Shown: piece by piece, positions 29,727 through 33,645 of the stretch
Layout: every line of letters starts with the position of its first letter
Position numbering within the stretch: the stretch's first letter is position 1
Assembly: GCA_017883065.1 (NCBI GenBank)
Contig: JADGOG010000016.1
Span: 1 to 33,645 of the forward strand
Direction of reading: 5' to 3'
Origin: Acidimicrobiales bacterium
GTDB lineage: Bacteria; Actinomycetota; Acidimicrobiia; Acidimicrobiales; RAAP-2
DNA length: 33,645 nt
Translations under genes and position numbers: made by a program
Notes under the pieces: model-generated
Database searches by the model: none
Told to the model about the DNA's origin: nothing
Seen by the model: only the letters and a program-made list of their open reading frames with translations

Positions 29727-29759
29727 TCACTGAACCGATGAGAGTGAGAATTCCACCCG

Positions 29760-30992
29760 ATGACTACCCTTGCCGATCCGGCAGATCCCATCGCCGATGG
29801 CGCTGATCTTCCCGACCCCGACGCGGCGCCCTCGTTTGCATCGCTCGGCGTAGACCCGGCCCTGGTCAAGGCGCTGTCCGCCCAGGGCATCACCCACACC
29901 TTCGCCATCCAGGCCATGACCGTGGCCGACGCCCTCGCCGGCCGGGACGTGTGCGGCAAGGCCAAGACCGGGTCCGGCAAGACCCTCGCCTTCGGCATCC
30001 CGCTCTTGCAGCGCACCATGGCCGCCCGCTCGACCGAGCCCGGTCGTCCCCGTGCCCTGGTGCTGGTCCCGACCCGCGAGCTCGCCGTCCAGGTGAGCGA
30101 GGTGCTCGAGCCCCTTGCCGAGGAGGCCGGACTCCGGATCGTCGCCGTCTACGGCGGTGCCGACATCGAGCGCCAGGTCAAGAAGCTCCGCAAGGGCGTC
30201 GACGTGATCATCGCCACGCCCGGCCGCCTCATCGACCTCGGTGACCGGGGTGAGCTGTCGGTGGCCGACATCGAGACCCTGGTGCTCGACGAAGCCGATC
30301 GCATGGCCGACATGGGGTTCATGCCCCAGGTCGAGTGGGTGCTCCGCCGACTCGAGCGGGACCACCAGACGCTCTTGTTCTCTGCCACCCTGGACGGCGC
30401 CGTGGACCGGCTGGTCAGCCGCTACCTCTCCGACCCCGTCCTCCACGAGGTGGCCTCGCCCAGCACCACCGTGGACGCCATGGAGCACCGCTTCCTCGAG
30501 GTGCACCAGATGGACCGGGTCAAGGTGGCTGCCGCCATTGCCCGCAACTACGAGAAGACCCTGATCTTCGTCCGCACCAAGCGGGGCGCCGACCGTCTGG
30601 TCGAGCAGCTGCGCAAAGAGGGGATCAACGCCGACGCCATCCACGGTGACCTCCGTCAATCCAACCGGGAGCGCACCCTGAAGGACTTCGGTGACGGGAA
30701 GCTCCCCGCCCTGGTGGCCACCGACGTAGCCGCCCGCGGCCTGGACATCGATATGGTCGACGTGGTCATCCACTACGACCCGCCGGAAGACCACAAGGCC
30801 TACCTCCACCGTTCCGGGCGGACGGCCCGGGCCGGTGAGGCCGGTCTGGTGGTGACCCTGGTCCAGTGGAACCAGGTCCTCGAGATCGAGCGCATCCAGA
30901 CCCGCATCGGTCTGCGCTCGCCGATCGTCGAGATCTTCTCCAACGATCCCCGCCTGGCCGACCTGGCCGCGTGGGATCCGACAAAGGCCTGA
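29760..30992 (+). CDS. DEAD-box ATP-dependent RNA helicase
   Basis: A 410-residue RNA helicase with the full core set: Q-motif region (HTFAIQAMTVADAL), Walker A AKTGSGKTLAF, PTRELAVQV, TPGRLIDL, DEAD near residue 177, SATL, then in domain 2 IFVRTKRGADRLVEQL, TDVAARGLDID and HRSGRTARAG. It unwinds RNA in ribosome assembly or mRNA turnover. There is almost no C-terminal extension, so it is close to a minimal core like RhlE; M. tuberculosis RhlE (Rv3211) is a comparable protein. ATG 29760 lacks a strong ribosome site. It heads a run of four plus-strand genes. Confidence 0.94.
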   Translation: MTTLADPADPIADGADLPDPDAAPSFASLGVDPALVKALSAQGITHTFAIQAMTVADALAGRDVCGKAKTGSGKTLAFGIPLLQRTMAARSTEPGRPRALVLVPTRELAVQVSEVLEPLAEEAGLRIVAVYGGADIERQVKKLRKGVDVIIATPGRLIDLGDRGELSVADIETLVLDEADRMADMGFMPQVEWVLRRLERDHQTLLFSATLDGAVDRLVSRYLSDPVLHEVASPSTTVDAMEHRFLEVHQMDRVKVAAAIARNYEKTLIFVRTKRGADRLVEQLRKEGINADAIHGDLRQSNRERTLKDFGDGKLPALVATDVAARGLDIDMVDVVIHYDPPEDHKAYLHRSGRTARAGEAGLVVTLVQWNQVLEIERIQTRIGLRSPIVEIFSNDPRLADLAAWDPTKA

Positions 30993-31747
30993 TCCTGCCC
31001 GACAACCACTTCCGTCAGCCCCTGCTGGTCGGCGCCGGCATCGAGGGCATTGAGCGCATCCTGGTGGTCACCGCTCATCCTGACGACGTGGACTTCGCGG
31101 TGGCCGGCTCGGTGGCGGTCTGGACCCAGGCCGGCATCGACGTCGCTTACTGCATCGCCACCGACGGGGATGCCGGTGGCTCGGACCGGTCCATCTCCCG
31201 ATCCGAGATGGCAGCCATCCGCCGCCGCGAGCAGACGGAGGCGGCGGCCACGGTCGGCGTCACCGACGTGACCTTCCTCGGCTTCCCCGACGGCAGGCTG
31301 GTCCCCGACCTCGAGCTGCGCTGTGCCATCTCGCGGGTGATCCGCCGGTTCCGACCGGACCGGGTCGTGGCTCAGTCACCCGAACGCAACTGGGCGAGGA
31401 TCTATGCCAGCCACCCGGACCACCTGGCCGCAGGGGAGGCTGCGCTGTGCGCCGTCTATCCCGACGCCCGAAACCCGTTCGCCTTCCCCGAGCTCCTCGA
31501 GGAAGGCCTCGAACCGCATGCCGTCCCCGAACTGTGGGTGATGGCCACCGAGCGTGCCGACCGGGTGGTTGACGCCACCGAGGTCTTCGGCCGGAAGCTG
31601 GCCGCACTGCAGTCCCACCGCAGCCAGGTCGGTGACGGTGAGCACCTCGAGGACCTGCTGACCAACTGGATGTCCGGAACCGCCCTCGCCGCGGGGCTGC
31701 CCGAGGGGCGGTTGGCCGAAGCCTTCCACGTCGTCGATTCGGCCTGA
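30971..31747 (+). CDS. PIG-L/LmbE-family N-acetyl deacetylase
   Basis: About 258 residues from GTG 30971, which overlaps the end of the helicase gene by 22 nt; no better start is seen. The PIG-L signature VVTAHPDDVDFAVAGSVA supplies the zinc-binding His and Asp plus the general-base Asp, and SHPDHLAAGEAAL supplies the second His. Family members deacetylate N-acetylglucosamine-type conjugates, including MshB (mycothiol synthesis) and Mca (mycothiol-conjugate amidase). The HPDDVDF variant is of a subgroup with undefined substrates, so I do not assign MshB or Mca. The stop overlaps the start of the glutamine amidotransferase (TGATG). Confidence 0.88.
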   Translation: MGSDKGLILPDNHFRQPLLVGAGIEGIERILVVTAHPDDVDFAVAGSVAVWTQAGIDVAYCIATDGDAGGSDRSISRSEMAAIRRREQTEAAATVGVTDVTFLGFPDGRLVPDLELRCAISRVIRRFRPDRVVAQSPERNWARIYASHPDHLAAGEAALCAVYPDARNPFAFPELLEEGLEPHAVPELWVMATERADRVVDATEVFGRKLAALQSHRSQVGDGEHLEDLLTNWMSGTALAAGLPEGRLAEAFHVVDSA

Positions 31748-32460
31748 TGGGGGCCGGACGTCCCTGGGCCGTCCTCCAACACGTTCCCTTCGAGGGGCCG
31801 GGCCTGATCGAGACGGTCCTGGTGGATGCCGGACGTGACGTCGAGGTGATCCGTCTCGACCTCGGCGACGACCTGCCCGATCCTCGATCCATCGCCGGGT
31901 TGGTGGTCATGGGTGGCCCGATGGGCGTGCACGACTCGGACGACCATCCCTGGTTGGCCCCCGAACGGGTGTTGCTGGCCGCCGCGGTCGACTCCGGTTT
32001 GCCGGTTCTCGGTGTGTGCCTGGGTGCCCAGCAGCTGGCACTCGCCCTCGGGGCCGAGGTGACCACCGGGCCGGTCGCCGAGGTCGGGCCCGGGCAGGTC
32101 GAGCTCACCGCGGCCGGCCGTCTCGATCCGGTCTTCGGCCCCGAGTACGGCGGCCTGGCCACCACCACCGTCCCATGCGTGCACTGGCACCAGGACACCT
32201 TCTCGCTCCCTCCGGACACGGTCCACCTGGCTGCGACCCGCCCCTGTCCGCACCAGGCCTTCCGATCGGGTGACCGCGCCTACGGCCTGCAGTTCCACGT
32301 CGAGGTCGACCGTGGTCTGGCCTCGTCGTGGGCCCCATTGCTTCCCCGCGGAGTCACCCTGGACGACTCCCATCTGACCCAGGTCGAGACGGTGGGTCGT
32401 CGGCTGCTGACCCGGTACCTCGCCTGCGCCGACGTCCCCACTCCCGCCCCCGGCCGGTAG
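31747..32460 (+). CDS. Class I glutamine amidotransferase (GATase1) family protein
   Basis: A 237-residue stand-alone GATase1. The oxyanion segment VVMGGPMGVHDSDDHPWL and nucleophile C91 in GVCLGAQQLALALG are clear; the His-Glu of the triad lies in YGLQFHVEVD. Domains like this hydrolyse glutamine to ammonia for a partner enzyme, or act as peptidases on gamma-glutamyl compounds. GMP-synthase-like GATases of this size are common orphans; the partner is not encoded nearby. The ATG overlaps the PIG-L stop by one base, and hemolysin III follows after 5 nt. Confidence 0.9.
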   Translation: MGAGRPWAVLQHVPFEGPGLIETVLVDAGRDVEVIRLDLGDDLPDPRSIAGLVVMGGPMGVHDSDDHPWLAPERVLLAAAVDSGLPVLGVCLGAQQLALALGAEVTTGPVAEVGPGQVELTAAGRLDPVFGPEYGGLATTTVPCVHWHQDTFSLPPDTVHLAATRPCPHQAFRSGDRAYGLQFHVEVDRGLASSWAPLLPRGVTLDDSHLTQVETVGRRLLTRYLACADVPTPAPGR

Positions 32461-32465
32461 GACCG

Positions 32466-33158
32466 ATGACCTCCTCCGACGACGTGCCGATGGACACGGT
32501 CGGCCGGTCCGATCAGGTGGAACTGGTCAAGCCCACGTTGCGCGGCGCCCTTCACGAAGTGGCCTTCGTCGTGTCGCTGGTCACCGGCACCGTCCTGGTC
32601 TGGATCGCCCCGACGCTCGGGTCCACGCTGATCATGGTGGTCTACGCCGCGTCCATCTCGTTGCTGTTCGGAGTCAGCGCCCTGTTCCACCGGCACACCT
32701 GGGGACCGGTGGGTCGCCGACGGATGCGCCGGGCCGACCACTCGACCATCTTCATCGCCATCGCCGGGTCGTACACCGCGGTGGCCGGGATCGCCCTCAG
32801 CGGTTGGGCCCGCACCGTCCTGCTGTGCATGGTGTGGGGCGGTGCCGTGGTGGGGATCGTCCTGCGCCAGGTGTGGCTCGACGCCCCCAAGTGGGTGATC
32901 GCCCTGCCCTATGTGGTGGTGGGCTGGGCGGCCGTCGTGGTCCTGCCCCAGCTGTTTCGGGCCCTCGGGTCCACCGGCTTCGGCCTGCTGCTGGCCGGGG
33001 GACTGGCCTACTCGGCCGGAGCGGTGGTCTACGCCCTCAAGCGTCCCAACCCGGTACCGGGGGTCTTCGGCTACCACGAGGTCTTCCACGCCTGCACCAT
33101 CGTCGGGGCGACCCTGCACTTCGTGCTGATCGCCTGGTTCGTCCTGCCCCTGGCCTGA
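32466..33158 (+). CDS. Hemolysin III family (PAQR-like) membrane protein
   Basis: A 230-residue seven-helix protein of the HlyIII/YqfA/PAQR superfamily. Conserved features are the N-terminal LRGALHEVAFVVSLVTG, SALFHRHTWG, RRADHSTIFIAIAGSYT, and the C-terminal GYHEVFHACTIVGATLHF with the metal-binding histidines. PAQR-type relatives are hydrolases of membrane lipids; the bacterial role is poorly defined. The frame is open upstream but overlaps the GATase; ATG 32466 is chosen for its position 5 nt after that stop and the matching N-terminus. A strong hairpin begins 2 nt after the stop. Confidence 0.92.
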   Translation: MTSSDDVPMDTVGRSDQVELVKPTLRGALHEVAFVVSLVTGTVLVWIAPTLGSTLIMVVYAASISLLFGVSALFHRHTWGPVGRRRMRRADHSTIFIAIAGSYTAVAGIALSGWARTVLLCMVWGGAVVGIVLRQVWLDAPKWVIALPYVVVGWAAVVVLPQLFRALGSTGFGLLLAGGLAYSAGAVVYALKRPNPVPGVFGYHEVFHACTIVGATLHFVLIAWFVLPLA

Positions 33159-33160
33159 CG

Positions 33161-33190
33161 CCGTCCGCCGGGCGAGGGCCCGCCGGGCGG
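33161..33190 (+). terminator. Terminator-like hairpin after the hemolysin III gene
   Basis: CCGTCCGCCGGGC (33161-33173) pairs with GCCCGCCGGGCGG (33178-33190): 13 positions with one G-U and one mismatch, loop GAGG. It starts 2 nt after the stop and ends the four-gene plus-strand run. There is no T-tract. Confidence 0.65.
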
Positions 33191-33282
33191 TCACCTCTCG
33201 GTGGCGTGTAGCCGACCTGAGGCCGAGGGCATGGGTCGATCGTGTTCCGTCGGCAGTCCTGTTTCTTCCGTTTCATGCGGAG

Positions 33283-33329
33283 AGTAGGCGAATCCATGCC
33301 TTCTTCTGCCTACTGTTGGTAGGAATCCA
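33283..33329. repeat. AT-richer element with competing inverted repeats and a direct repeat
   Basis: In the convergent gap before acnA, AGTAGGC (33283-33289) is complementary to GCCTACT (33308-33314), while CCTAC (33309-33313) can instead pair with GTAGG (33319-33323). GTAGG-CG-AATCCA (33284-33296) is repeated directly as GTAGG-AATCCA (33319-33329). CCTACTGTTGGTA resembles CCTACTAATGGTA at 6313-6325, 11 of 13 bases. Function unknown. Confidence 0.5.
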
Positions 33330-33434
33330 AGAAAACCGACGTGGCAAGAGGCGCTTGCGCGATCCCTCCGACCCACCTGATGGCCCACCTCCGACCCAGC
33401 GGGCGGATCGGGGGAACGACGGCTTGAGGTCCGG

Positions 33435-33645
33435 TCAGCCGGCCATCTGGCGCAGCATGTAGGGAAGGATGCCGCCGTGGCGGTAGTACTGGGCCTCCAT
33501 TGGGGTGTCGATCCGCAGCCGGGCCTCGAACTCGACCACACGGTCACCCTCCACGGCCCGGACCGCCACCGTCTTCGGGGTCACCCCGTCGTTGAGCGCT
33601 TCCAGGCCGGTGACGGAGAACTCTTCGCGGCCGGTCAGCCCGAGC
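33435..33645 (-). CDS. acnA: Aconitate hydratase, C-terminal end (5' part outside the window)
   Basis: The minus-strand frame entering from the right edge gives 69 residues and stops at 33435. It reads LGLTGREEFSVTGLEALND, then VAVRAVEGDRVVEFEARL and ends PMEAQYYRHGGILPYMLRQMAG. The YRHGGILPYxLRQ ending is the characteristic C-terminus of AcnA/IRP-type aconitase (swivel domain 4). The enzyme interconverts citrate and isocitrate in the TCA cycle and carries a [4Fe-4S] cluster whose cysteines lie outside this window. Confidence 0.9.
   Translation of the reverse strand, partial: LGLTGREEFSVTGLEALNDGVTPKTVAVRAVEGDRVVEFEARLRIDTPMEAQYYRHGGILPYMLRQMAG

Larger units (their letters stand above)
29321..29759. 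other. 439-bp divergent intergenic region between bcp and the DEAD-box helicase gene
   Basis: No gene is supported. Near bcp there is a dyad (29350-29368). Between about 29370 and 29545 I see nothing definable. A candidate helicase promoter (TAGACT, 29576-29581) is followed by a leader of roughly 170 nt with several stems (29637-29726). A short upstream open frame from ATG 29738 overlaps the helicase start. Confidence 0.5.

Noticed and set aside
33191-33547. A 118-residue minus-strand open frame overlapping the acnA end
   Set aside because: It lies in a different frame from the aconitase C-terminus, which has a diagnostic ending; its translation is low complexity.
1-33645. CRISPR arrays, insertion sequences, phage genes, tRNA or rRNA genes
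   Set aside because: Looked for spaced direct repeats, transposase or integrase motifs and tRNA-like arms on both strands and found none that hold up.

Overview
The window is about 33.6 kb of GC-rich bacterial chromosome, densely coded on both strands. It fits a high-GC actinobacterium, most probably of the class Acidimicrobiia. Lineage markers are a WhiB1-type regulator next to a PdtaS-type histidine kinase (the same neighbours as in Mycobacterium), DUF3107, a tandem pair of ArsA/Get3-like ATPases, the DUF3090 / SCO1664 / MSMEG_4193 triad, and an FrhB-like F420 protein. A System I cytochrome c maturation module is unusual for Actinobacteria but occurs in deep-branching lineages. I see no phage, insertion sequence, CRISPR array, rRNA or tRNA. 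This is housekeeping chromosome rather than an accessory island.

Layout. (1) 1-1992 (+): end of a cytochrome c maturation operon (upstream tail, CcmG, CcmH-CcmI fusion). (2) 2021-6228: Fe-S/sulfur locus with a quinone oxidoreductase, a class I cysteine desulfurase and a SufR-like Fe-S regulator on minus, divergent from an Mrp/ApbC P-loop carrier on plus. A dyad in the 47-bp gap holds overlapping -10 elements for both directions. (3) 6489-11148: cyclopropane-fatty-acid synthase carrying a tetranucleotide repeat in its 5' coding region, DUF2252, YccF and an HD-domain dGTPase-like protein. (4) 11293-16862 (+): DUF3107, two ArsA-like ATPases, an O-methyltransferase, a PHP phosphoesterase and PdtaS. 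(5) 16921-18127: WhiB1 (-) and a glycerophosphodiester phosphodiesterase (+) around a shared region with a perfect CRP-type palindrome. (6) 18183-19957: EtfB and EtfA, then a strong hairpin. (7) 20273-22111: acyltransferase-SGNH protein preceded by a structured leader. (8) 22158-24078 (-): histidine phosphatase, DUF3090 and SCO1664, translationally coupled. (9) 24165-29320: MMPL transporter, FrhB-like protein, Fpg/Nei glycosylase and Bcp peroxiredoxin. (10) 29760-33158 (+): DEAD-box helicase with a structured leader, PIG-L deacetylase, class I glutamine amidotransferase and hemolysin III. (11) 33435-33645: C-terminus of aconitase (-).

Two themes run through the window. First, at least seven genes have a TANNNT hexamer exactly 6-8 nt before the start codon and no Shine-Dalgarno, so leaderless transcription looks routine. 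Second, several DNA dyads sit on promoters of redox or signalling genes (SufR/ApbC, whiB1, bcp, DUF3107), which gives concrete regulatory hypotheses. The least explained signals are the out-of-frame tetranucleotide tract in cfa, the AT-richer dyad islands in two convergent intergenic regions, and the leader structures before the acyltransferase and the helicase.
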